Source: Halosimplex halophilum (lineage in GTDB: Archaea > Halobacteriota > Halobacteria > Halobacteriales > Haloarculaceae). From it: a stretch of 64,000 nucleotides of DNA. The translations under genes and the position numbers were made by a program. The notes under the pieces were generated by a model. That model had not been told where the DNA came from, searched no databases, and was given only the letters and a program-made list of their open reading frames with translations. Where the stretch lies: contig NZ_ML214297.1 in assembly GCF_004698125.1 (NCBI RefSeq), positions 682,001 to 746,000 of the forward strand. The letters are read 5' to 3'. Each line of letters opens with the position of its first letter. The first letter of the stretch is position 1. Below, piece by piece: positions 8,410-15,784 of the stretch.

Positions 8410-8637
8410 ATGCAGAAACGGATCAAACGCGTCCTGAGCCGTGCTCGCTACGCAGCCATCGGCGCCGCCGTCGGCGCCGGGATCGGGGGTCTCGTCGGCC
8501 GCAACGCCGCCAGTACCGGCGGCGCTCTCGGCGCTATCGTCGGCGCGACGATCGGCGAGAAGCGGGTCTCCGTCGACTCGTTCATCGACGACGTCAAGGA
8601 GAAACGCGCCGAGCGCGAGGAGCTCGACGACGACTGA
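8410..8637 (+). CDS. small glycine-zipper protein, 75 residues
   Basis: The protein has a basic N-terminus (MQKRIKRVLSRARYAA), a Gly/Ala-rich hydrophobic stretch with small-residue periodicity (residues about 15-47, GAAVGAGIGGLVG and GALGAIVGATIG) and a charged C-terminal helix. The pattern is that of a glycine-zipper membrane-associated peptide with two short hydrophobic helices. No function is known to me. The promoter box at 8378-8387 and the absence of other starts support ATG 8410. Confidence 0.7.
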   Translation: MQKRIKRVLSRARYAAIGAAVGAGIGGLVGRNAASTGGALGAIVGATIGEKRVSVDSFIDDVKEKRAEREELDDD

Positions 8638-8670
8638 CCGCGGCGAGGGGGCGGTTCGGCCGCCCGCCGC

Positions 8671-8982
8671 TCAGACCGGTTCTTCGACGTGTGCGCGGGT
8701 GACGTGCCCGCCACAGCCGCACTGTTCGACGTACTCGTAGCGGACGGCGTCGCCGAAAAACTCCTCCAGCACCTCGTAGAGATACGTCTCCGGGTGGCCG
8801 TGCTCGCCGTGGGTGACGAGGTTGACGTGGTTGCCCGGGGCCGTGTGTTCGACGGCGTCGAGCGCCTGCGAGACGACGAGGTCGCGGTCCTCCCCGTGGT
8901 GGGGCTTCTCCAGGTTCGCGGACCAGGAGTTGTCGTGGACGTGGTCGGTCACCGGCTCCACGTCGTCGTGGCTGACGGACAT
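8671..8982 (-). CDS. CGCGG family putative radical-SAM-modified RiPP precursor
   Basis: The 103-residue protein ends with the segment EYVEQCGCGGHVTRAHV. The Cys-Gly-Cys-Gly-Gly motif, the length and the N-terminal block HDNSWSANLEKP match my recollection of the haloarchaeal family described as a CGCGG-type target of a radical SAM maturase. It has many His residues and no signal peptide. In that family a dedicated radical SAM enzyme is often encoded nearby; none is seen within this window, and the partner could lie elsewhere. The gene starts 69 bases downstream of the XPB helicase stop on the same strand and lacks an obvious TATA box, so it may be co-transcribed with it. Modification is inference; only the motif is seen. 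Confidence 0.7.
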   Translation of the reverse strand: MSVSHDDVEPVTDHVHDNSWSANLEKPHHGEDRDLVVSQALDAVEHTAPGNHVNLVTHGEHGHPETYLYEVLEEFFGDAVRYEYVEQCGCGGHVTRAHVEEPV

Positions 8983-9050
8983 AGCGATCCGTACGGGTCG
9001 CTCACGCGAACCGCTGGCGCCGAACATGTTCCCTCGTCCCGGGTCGGTCC

Positions 9051-10982
9051 TCAGGCGAGACTCGGGTCGTCGTCTTCCCCGGGCGGTTCGTCGTCTTCCT
9101 CCGCGGGCCCGTCGGGTTCCGGCTCGTCGCCGGCGCCCGCTTCCCCCGAGTCCCCCTCGTCGCCGTCGTCGTCGGGTCCCTCGACGGTGCGTTCGCGGAC
9201 CTGGACGCCCTTGCCGGCGAGGTAGCGCATCTGTCGGCGGGCGAACTCCTCCTCGCGGGCGCCCTGCGTGGCGAGGACGTACATCAGCGCCCGCCCGGCC
9301 GGCCGCATCGTCCGGCCGGCGCGCTGGGTGCCCTGCCGGCGGGAGCCGCCCAGTCCGGACGCGACGATAGCCAGCGAGGCGTCCGGGAGGTCGATCCCCT
9401 CGTCGCCGACCCTGGAGACGACCAGCGTGTCCAGCGACCCCTCGCGGAACTGCTCGAACTTCCGGGCGCGCTCGTGGTGGGGCGTGTCGCCGCTGATAAA
9501 CGGCGCGTCCAGCGCCGCGGCCAGCTCGCGGCCCTGGTCGAGGTAGTCGACGAACACCAGCGCCTTCTGCTCGGGGTGTTCCCGGAGGATCCGCCGCGTC
9601 TCCTCGACCTTCGCCGGGTTCGAGGCGGCGATCTGGCGGCGTTCGTGGCCCTCGCTGCCGACGTACTCGTTGCGGTGGTCGTCGTCCGTCCAGGGGACGT
9701 AGCGGATCTCGACGGTCGGCTCGGCGACGAACCCCTCGTCGAACAGCGCGTCCCAGTCGGTGCCGATCGGCGGCCCGATCAACGTGAAGATCTCCTCCTG
9801 CAGGTCGTCCTCCCGGACGGGCGACGCCGAGAGCCCGAGCCGGTGGCGCGTCTGGAGGTTCGCGCTCCGGCGGTACACGTCGCTGGGGACGTGCTGGACC
9901 TCGTCGTAGACGATGAGTCCCCACTCCCGGGAGTCGAACAGGTGCCGGTGGCGGTCCATCCCCGCCGTCTGGTAGGTGGCGACCGTGACCGGTCGAATAT
10001 CCTTCTTGCCGCCGTGGTACTCGCCGACCTGGCTCTCGTCGAGCGTCGTGTGCGCGAGCAGTTCGTCGCGCCACTGCCGGACGAGTTCGCGGCTGGGCAC
10101 GAGGATCAGGGTCTCGCCGGCGACCCGCTCGACGATGCCCATCGCGGCGACGGTCTTGCCGCTCCCGGGGGGCCCGACCAGCACGCCCGATTTCGTCTCC
10201 ATGAACCGACTCACCCAGTCGTGCTGGTACTCCCGCAGGTCGAGGTTGAGGGTGAGATCGAGGGGGTCCCCGGACTCCAGGTCCCGCTCGTCCTGGACGG
10301 GGTAGCCCGCCTCGTAGAGGATCCGCTTGACCTCGGCGGTGGCCTCCTCGGCGACCCAGCTCTCGGTGTCGGAGATCGGCGCCCGGAGGTGCTCGTCGCC
10401 GAGTTTCTGCCGGGCGACGTTGCCCATCAGGTTCTCCGTCGCCGCCTCGAGGACGACGTAGCCGTCCTCGTGGGTCTTCAGGGTGAACTGGTGGGCGCGT
10501 TTCCACTGGTCGCCGATCCACTCCTCCAGGTCGGGATACCGCTGGGGCAGCACGTCCCGGACCGTCCCGAGCAGCCCCTCCAGGTCCTCGTAGGGGGCCT
10601 GCCACACGTCGGAGTCGTCGATCTCGTAGACGTAGCCGCCGTCGCCGTTGGTGTCGACCAGTCGCGCGAACTGCGAGAGCTGGGCGCGGGTGAACTGCGC
10701 GGGCCGGTCGACGACGATCTGGCGGCGGTCGGGGAAGACGACGAACCGCTCGCGGTCGGCGTAGTCGGTCCACTCCGCCGGGTACCAGACCGTCGGGTCC
10801 TGGGACACGTCCCGGCTCACCACCGACCCCTCCCGTTCGAGGTCGGCGAGCCACGACTCGACCGCCTCGCGGGGCTCCTCGGCGTTGCGGGCCACCTCCT
10901 CGGTCGTCAACACGGGGTTGCCCGCCGCCTCGACCGCCTCGTGGAACCGGTCCAGCGACGGCTCCCCCTGGTCGTCTGTCAC
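9051..10982 (-). CDS. rad25: XPB/Rad25-type DNA helicase
   Basis: The 643-residue superfamily 2 helicase begins with an N-terminal damage-recognition-like region (about 1-230). RecA domain 1 has Walker A GPPGSGKT near residue 270 and a DEVQH box, and it is followed by the RED motif in SASPVREDD that is diagnostic of XPB. RecA domain 2 carries the GDTPHHERA and QRAGRTMRP motifs. A long acidic tail (about the last 45 residues) is typical haloarchaeal embroidery. XPB unwinds DNA in nucleotide excision repair and, in archaea, acts with the nuclease Bax1, which is not seen beside it here. The start is GTG 10982. The length is slightly greater than most archaeal XPBs because of the acidic tail. Confidence 0.92.
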   Translation of the reverse strand: MTDDQGEPSLDRFHEAVEAAGNPVLTTEEVARNAEEPREAVESWLADLEREGSVVSRDVSQDPTVWYPAEWTDYADRERFVVFPDRRQIVVDRPAQFTRAQLSQFARLVDTNGDGGYVYEIDDSDVWQAPYEDLEGLLGTVRDVLPQRYPDLEEWIGDQWKRAHQFTLKTHEDGYVVLEAATENLMGNVARQKLGDEHLRAPISDTESWVAEEATAEVKRILYEAGYPVQDERDLESGDPLDLTLNLDLREYQHDWVSRFMETKSGVLVGPPGSGKTVAAMGIVERVAGETLILVPSRELVRQWRDELLAHTTLDESQVGEYHGGKKDIRPVTVATYQTAGMDRHRHLFDSREWGLIVYDEVQHVPSDVYRRSANLQTRHRLGLSASPVREDDLQEEIFTLIGPPIGTDWDALFDEGFVAEPTVEIRYVPWTDDDHRNEYVGSEGHERRQIAASNPAKVEETRRILREHPEQKALVFVDYLDQGRELAAALDAPFISGDTPHHERARKFEQFREGSLDTLVVSRVGDEGIDLPDASLAIVASGLGGSRRQGTQRAGRTMRPAGRALMYVLATQGAREEEFARRQMRYLAGKGVQVRERTVEGPDDDGDEGDSGEAGAGDEPEPDGPAEEDDEPPGEDDDPSLA

Positions 10983-11364
10983 GCTCGCCGGTTAGCGACG
11001 GCGGGTCAAGGGGGTTTCGTCTGCGCGTGCGACCCTCGTTGACTCGACATACCCCGAAAACATATAAATACTGTCATAGACAGGCTACTGTTATACGCCG
11101 AGGCCGCGTGTATTTCGAGCCTCGACCCGGACAGAAGAACGTCCCACTCAAAGCCGATGCGACGCCGTATCGTCCGGAGATCCGGGTCGCGTTTCGAAAC
11201 GCCGTGACGGTATCGGCTTCGGGTCCCGGATATCACTAGGTACCATCGTAGCGGCGTCTGAGGCGGATTTACGGAATATGCGTATCAGCGGAGCGCGCAG
11301 AGCGCGGAAGTAATTGCGATTCGATTATTTCGTCGAAGTTACGGAAAGTTGGGATGTCGTGGAG
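10983..11364. other. intergenic region, XPB upstream
   Basis: This stretch holds the upstream region of the XPB gene and the tail of the IclR gene. AT-rich patches occur at about 11056-11094 and 11312-11330, and an AT-rich TTGCGATT octamer near 11315 repeats (in reverse complement) part of the putative operator at 12158-12180. I see no convincing gene; the short frames on either strand lack acidic composition. Confidence 0.5.
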
Positions 11365-12129
11365 CTACGAGTAGGTGACGTTGAGTTCGAGGACGTTGGC
11401 GGTTTCGAGGACGCGCTTGGGGAGTTCCTCGCGGAAGCGGTGGTCCTCGAAGCGGTGGGAGGGGCCGGAGACGGAGATCGCGCCGAGGACGCGGTCATCG
11501 TTGCTGAGGACGGGCGCGGCGACGCAACGCAGGCCCGACAGGCGTTCCTCGTCGTCGAACGCGACGCCGCGCTCGCGGATCTCGGCGAGGTTCTCGAACA
11601 GCTCGTCGCGGTCCGTGACGGTGCGCTCGGTCGTCTCGGGGAGGCCGTGGCGGTCGATGATCTCGTCGACGCGCTCCTCGGAGAGGTGGGCGAGGATCGC
11701 CTTGCCCAGCGCGGTGCTGTGGAGACAGACCCGGTTGCCCACGTGTTCTTTCACGCGGACGGCGTTCTCGCCGCGGGTCCGGTAGAGGTAGGTGCCTTTG
11801 CCGTGTTCCTCGACGAGCAGGTTGCAGAGCTCGCCGGTCTCGTCGGCCAGCCGGTCGAGCTCCGGCCGGGCGATCTCGAAGATCTGCGACTGGTTGCGGG
11901 CGTACGCGCCGTGTTCGAGAAACCGGAGGCCGATGCGGTACTCGTCGCCGTCCTTGACGACGTAGGCCTCCTGTTCGAGCGTGCTCAGGTAGTTGTGGAC
12001 CGTGCTCTTGGGCAGGTCCAGGTGCGTCGACAGCTCCGTCACGCCCGCGCCCCCCAGCTCCTGCAGCCCACCGATTATCCGGAAGGTGCGTTCGACCGAT
12101 TTCACCGTGTTCCGCGCGGTCTGCGCCAT
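11365..12129 (-). CDS. IclR family transcriptional regulator (XacR-like)
   Basis: The 254-residue protein has an N-terminal winged helix-turn-helix (about residues 10-70; VKSVERTFRIIGGL and LPKSTVHNYLSTLE). A C-terminal IclR effector domain (about 80-250) follows, with the conserved HSTALGKAILAHL and GAISVSGPSHR blocks. IclR proteins bind small metabolites, often sugar acids. In Haloferax volcanii the IclR protein XacR controls the xylose/arabinose oxidative pathway. This gene lies directly downstream of the XacE-like gene on the same strand, so it probably regulates the surrounding sugar genes. A 6-base inverted repeat about 30-50 bases before its start could be an autoregulatory operator. 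Confidence 0.88.
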   Translation of the reverse strand: MAQTARNTVKSVERTFRIIGGLQELGGAGVTELSTHLDLPKSTVHNYLSTLEQEAYVVKDGDEYRIGLRFLEHGAYARNQSQIFEIARPELDRLADETGELCNLLVEEHGKGTYLYRTRGENAVRVKEHVGNRVCLHSTALGKAILAHLSEERVDEIIDRHGLPETTERTVTDRDELFENLAEIRERGVAFDDEERLSGLRCVAAPVLSNDDRVLGAISVSGPSHRFEDHRFREELPKRVLETANVLELNVTYS

Positions 12130-12157
12130 ACCCGGGCCAATACACTGGGTGGTAATA

Positions 12158-12180
12158 ACCGTTCTGCAATCGCAAACGGT
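12158..12180 (-). promoter_or_regulatory. candidate IclR operator
   Basis: ACCGTT and AACGGT form a perfect inverted repeat around an 11-base centre containing TGCAATCGCA, 29-51 bases before the iclR start at 12129. Position and symmetry suit an IclR-type site controlling the regulator itself. Binding is inferred only. Confidence 0.35.
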
Positions 12181-12222
12181 CGTTCAGAAATTCACTCGGA
12201 ACCGAGCCAATCTTCGAAGCCG

Positions 12223-13083
12223 TCAGACCGTCGTGACCGGGTTCATCAGCGTCCCGATGTCCTCGATATCGATCTCGACGAGGTCGCCCTCGCGGAGAGT
12301 GAAATCGCCCTCGGGGACGAGCGCCGTTCCGGTCATCAGAACGGTCAGGTCGGGGACGACGTTGTGGCGGGTCAGGTAGGAGGCCAGTTCCTCGCAGGTG
12401 CGGACCATCTCGCCGGTGTTGGTCGCGCCCTCGTAGACGACCTCGCCGTCGCGGTGGATCTGCATCGTCATCTCCAGGTCGTGGGGGTCGTCGACCGCGC
12501 CCGCGGAGGTGACGCACGGGCCGAGCGCGGCACAGCGGTCGTACACCTTCGCCTGCGGGAGGTAGAGGGGGTTCTCGCCCTCGATCGAGCGGCTGGACAT
12601 GTCGTTGCCGATGGTGAACCCGACGATCTCCCCCTGGTAGAGGACGGCGGCGAGTTCGGGCTCGGGGGTGTCCCAGGTCGAGTCGCCGCGGATGCCGACG
12701 TGGTCGTTCGGGCCGACGGTCCGGCTGGGCGTCGCCTTGAAGAAGACCTCCGGGCGCTCGCTCTCGTAGACGTCGATGTACACGTCCGGTTTGTCGCTCT
12801 CCTCCTGGCGGGCCTCCTCGCTGATCTGGTAGGTGACGCCGGAGGCCCACACCTCGGGCGGTTCGACGGGCAGGACCAGGTCGTCGTCCTCGAAGTCGAT
12901 CTCCTCGGCGTCGTCGAGATAGGCCTCGGCGGCCTCGTCGAGGCCGTGGCGCGTCTCGTCGGCCGCGAGCAGCTCGACGACCGTCGACGGGCCGTCGGGC
13001 GCGCTCGTCAGGTCGTAGGCGTCGTCTCCGTCGGACACTACCAGCCGCTCGTCGTCCCCGCGCGTCACTCGAAAGTATCTCAT
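12223..13083 (-). CDS. fumarylacetoacetate-hydrolase family protein, XacE-like 2-keto-3-deoxyxylonate dehydratase
   Basis: The 286-residue protein belongs to the FAH superfamily. The metal-binding acidic residues are present in the block around DTPEPELAAVLY, and GFTIGNDMSSRS is the family substrate loop. In Haloferax volcanii the FAH-family enzyme XacE dehydrates 2-keto-3-deoxyxylonate/arabinonate to alpha-ketoglutarate semialdehyde. The setting next to an IclR regulator and among xylan genes makes that role likely here. A TATA-like AAACTAAATA on the minus strand (13109-13118) lies 26-35 bases before ATG 13083. The gene is divergent from the isomerase gene at 13316. Other FAH activities (acylpyruvase, other keto-deoxy-acid dehydratases) cannot be excluded. 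Confidence 0.75.
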   Translation of the reverse strand: MRYFRVTRGDDERLVVSDGDDAYDLTSAPDGPSTVVELLAADETRHGLDEAAEAYLDDAEEIDFEDDDLVLPVEPPEVWASGVTYQISEEARQEESDKPDVYIDVYESERPEVFFKATPSRTVGPNDHVGIRGDSTWDTPEPELAAVLYQGEIVGFTIGNDMSSRSIEGENPLYLPQAKVYDRCAALGPCVTSAGAVDDPHDLEMTMQIHRDGEVVYEGATNTGEMVRTCEELASYLTRHNVVPDLTVLMTGTALVPEGDFTLREGDLVEIDIEDIGTLMNPVTTV

Positions 13084-13108
13084 GCTACTCACTGTGATGG
13101 ACAGCCAG

Positions 13109-13118
13109 TATTTAGTTT
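13109..13118 (-). promoter_or_regulatory. TATA box of the XacE-like gene
   Basis: On the minus strand AAACTAAATA lies 26-35 bases before ATG 13083, consistent with a leaderless or near-leaderless transcript. The divergent gene at 13316 has its own T-rich box near 13279-13289. Confidence 0.5.
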
Positions 13119-13315
13119 TGCCGGGCCGCGGTCGACGCCGCGGATCGCGACACCACGACCCCGTCGCGGGGCCGGCGGCCCCGACCGCCGAGGCGTCCGG
13201 GTGAGCGTCGACCGTCCGCGAACGGGCCGTATCCACCCGCCAAGACCGCCCGGGGCCGCGGCGAGGGGTACCGCCATCGCAAGAGTTTTTGAGCGTTCGA
13301 GAGAGGTGAACACAC

Positions 13316-14281
13316 ATGGACGTAGGTGTGCTGACCGTGGCACTCGGCGGCGAATCGCTCGACGACGCGTTCGCGTACCTGGCCGACCAGGGCGTCGACG
13401 CCGTCGAACTGGGCTGTGGCGGGTTCGTCGGCGACGACCACCTCCCGCGCGAGGAGTATCTCGACGACGAGGACGCCCAGGCCGAACTGCAGGCCCTGCT
13501 CGACGAGCACGACCTGTACGTCTCGGCGCTGGCGACGCACAACAACCCGCTGCACCCCGACGACGAGCGGGCCGACCGCGCCGACACCGAGCTCCGGGAG
13601 GCCATCGAACTGGCCGACCAGCTCGGCGTCGACGCCGTGACGACCTTTTCGGGGCTGCCCGCCGGCAGTCCCGCGGGCGAGGTGCCCAACTGGATCACCG
13701 CGCCGTGGCCCAACGAGCACCACGAGGCCCACCAGTACCAGTGGGAGGTCGCCGAGGAGTACTGGTCGGACCTCGCCGAACACGCGAAAGCCCACGACGT
13801 GGAGGTCGGCATCGAGATGCACCCCAACATGCTGGTCTACGAGCCGACCGGCATGCTCGAACTGCGCGAGCGCACGAACGAGTACGTCGGTGCCAATTTC
13901 GACCCGTCACACCTGTTCTGGCAGGGAATCGACATCACCGAGGCCATCCGCTTCCTCGGCGAGGAGGACGCGATCCACCACTTCCACGCCAAGGACACGA
14001 AGGTCTACGAGGCCAACTCCCGCGTGAAGGGCGTCCTCGACACCGAGCCCTACACCGAGGAACCGGACCGCTCGTGGCTATTTAGATCGATCGGCTACGG
14101 CCACGGCGAGGAGTTCTGGAAGGACGTGGTGTCGACGCTGCGGATGATCGACTACGACGGCGCCCTCTCCATCGAGCACGAGGACTCGCTGACCTCGCCG
14201 AACGAGGGCCTGGAGAAGGCCATCGACGTGCTCCAGCGCTCCGTCTTCGAAACGACGCCGGGCGACGCCTACTGGGCCTGA
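13316..14281 (+). CDS. sugar phosphate isomerase/epimerase-type TIM barrel
   Basis: The 321-residue protein has the xylose-isomerase-like TIM-barrel pattern. VELGCGG near residue 35 is a strand end, and metal-ligand-bearing strands follow (VGIEMHPNM near residue 165, NFDPSHLFW near 200, HHFHAKDT near 220, SIEHED near 285). The metal ligands Glu, Asp, His and Glu are all in place. Such proteins act as isomerases, epimerases or inosose dehydratases. The next gene, a Gfo/Idh dehydrogenase, starts four bases after its stop, so the two form an operon; this pairing is common in inositol or rare-sugar breakdown. A T-rich box at 13279-13289 supports ATG 13316. The exact substrate is unknown. Confidence 0.82.
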   Translation: MDVGVLTVALGGESLDDAFAYLADQGVDAVELGCGGFVGDDHLPREEYLDDEDAQAELQALLDEHDLYVSALATHNNPLHPDDERADRADTELREAIELADQLGVDAVTTFSGLPAGSPAGEVPNWITAPWPNEHHEAHQYQWEVAEEYWSDLAEHAKAHDVEVGIEMHPNMLVYEPTGMLELRERTNEYVGANFDPSHLFWQGIDITEAIRFLGEEDAIHHFHAKDTKVYEANSRVKGVLDTEPYTEEPDRSWLFRSIGYGHGEEFWKDVVSTLRMIDYDGALSIEHEDSLTSPNEGLEKAIDVLQRSVFETTPGDAYWA

Positions 14282-14284
14282 ACC

Positions 14285-15439
14285 ATGTCGGAGGAACCCC
14301 TCTCCGTCGGCGTGCTCGGGTACCGCTTCATGGGCAAGGCCCACGCCAACGCCTTGGCGCGCCTCCCGATGTTCTTCCCGGAGGCGCCGGCAGTCGAACG
14401 CGACGTGATCGTCGGGCGCGACGAGGAGGCGCTCGCCGAGGCGGCCGACCAGCTGGGCTTCGAGCGCTACGCGACCGACTGGGAAGACGTCGTCGACGAC
14501 GTGGACGTGTTCTACAACCTCGGGCCGAACAACGTCCACGCCGACCCCTCGATCGCCGCGCTCGAATCGGGCACGCACGTCTTCTGCGAGAAGCCGCTCG
14601 CCCACACGCTCGAAGACGCCGAGCGGATGCGCGACGCTGCACAGGAATCGGACGCCACCGCGGGCATCGCCTTCAACTACCGGTTCATCCCCGCGATCCA
14701 GTACGCCAAGCAGTTGATCGACTCGGGCGAACTCGGCGAGATCCACCACGTCCGCGGGCAGTACCTCCAGGACTGGCTGGTCGACCCCGAAGCGCCCTGG
14801 AGCTGGCGCAACTCCGCGGAACTGGCGGGGTCGGGCGCGCTCGGCGACCTGGGCGCCCACACCATCGACCTGGCGCGCTTCCTCGTCGGTGACCGGGCGG
14901 GCGACATCTCGCGACTGTCCGGCCACCTCCAGACGTTCGTCGACGAGCGGCCCGTCCCCGGCGGCGACGAGGGCTCGCTGGAGGGCGAGGGCGGCGAGTC
15001 GACCGAGACTCGCGAGGTGACCGTCGACGACGCCTACACGGCCCAGGCCGAGTTCGAGAGCGGCGCGATGGCCACCTTCGAGGCCTCGCGGTTCGCCAAC
15101 GGCCGCAAGAACGACCACACCATCGCCATCGAGGGCTCGAAGGGCAGCCTCTCGTTCTCGCTCGAACGGCTGAACGAACTGGAACTGCTCACCGAGGGCG
15201 ACCGCGGGTTCCAGACGATCAACGTCACCGACCCCGACGACCCGTACATCGACCACTGGTGGCCCCCGGGCCACGTCATCGGCTGGGAGCACACGTTCGT
15301 CCACGAGAACTACGAGTTCCTCTCGGCGGCCGCGGCCGGCGAGGCCCACTCGCCCTCCTTCGAGGACGGCTACCGCGTCCAGGAACTGCTGGCGGCCGTC
15401 GAGGCGTCCGACGACGCCGGCGAGTGGGTCGAGGTGTAG
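14285..15439 (+). CDS. Gfo/Idh/MocA family oxidoreductase
   Basis: The 384-residue protein has an N-terminal NAD(P)-binding Rossmann fold (VGVLGYRFMGKAHANAL), the family cofactor motif EKPLAHTLEDAERM near residue 100 and the C-terminal alpha/beta dimerisation domain with HTIDLARFLVG. Members oxidise or reduce sugars, inositols and their derivatives with NAD(P). The gene follows the TIM-barrel isomerase by three bases, implying a joint pathway. Unlike the Gfo/Idh protein at 28774, it lacks the xylose-dehydrogenase-like opening block, so its substrate is left open. No signal peptide; cytoplasmic. Confidence 0.85.
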   Translation: MSEEPLSVGVLGYRFMGKAHANALARLPMFFPEAPAVERDVIVGRDEEALAEAADQLGFERYATDWEDVVDDVDVFYNLGPNNVHADPSIAALESGTHVFCEKPLAHTLEDAERMRDAAQESDATAGIAFNYRFIPAIQYAKQLIDSGELGEIHHVRGQYLQDWLVDPEAPWSWRNSAELAGSGALGDLGAHTIDLARFLVGDRAGDISRLSGHLQTFVDERPVPGGDEGSLEGEGGESTETREVTVDDAYTAQAEFESGAMATFEASRFANGRKNDHTIAIEGSKGSLSFSLERLNELELLTEGDRGFQTINVTDPDDPYIDHWWPPGHVIGWEHTFVHENYEFLSAAAAGEAHSPSFEDGYRVQELLAAVEASDDAGEWVEV

Positions 15440-15784
15440 ACGGACCGAACGGGGTCCCCGGTCGCGGTCACCCTCGTTTTCCAGAGTCCGGCAGCCGTTC
15501 TCTCTCGCCCAGATCCGGGCCACCGATAGATCCGCCACGCTCGGGAGTGATACGACGACCGTCCCGGGTATCCGTACGACAGGAACGCCTATCCCGACAG
15601 AACTCCGGGAGTCCTCTCCGGAACGCCCTCGCTCGAACGGTATGGGATTACAGGATTACGAGTGTAATAATACTCACTCGATATCGAGTAAATGTTTTCG
15701 AGGCTGGGGCGGCGCTCGGTCGTGTTCGGTAGCGGTGAGTGGAACCACCGATACGCGGACCGGGGGAAGGCGCGAGCCGGCCGG
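15440..15784. other. convergent intergenic region with AT-rich palindromes
   Basis: Between two convergent stops lies an unusual AT-rich stretch (about 15650-15695). It contains the perfect palindrome ACTCGATATCGAGT (15676-15689) and an overlapping imperfect inverted repeat, GAGTGTAATAATACTC. No coding frame is convincing. The position is odd for an operator because neither flanking gene starts here. Confidence 0.5.

Noticed and set aside
8671..10854. 727-codon minus-strand frame spanning XPB and the CGCGG gene
   Set aside because: Only its last 103 codons are real (the CGCGG gene); the rest is an Arg/Pro-rich shadow of XPB in another frame.
11027..11239. Short ORFs on both strands upstream of XPB
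   Set aside because: Composition is basic and aromatic rather than acidic, starts are poor and the frames overlap promoter-like AT patches.
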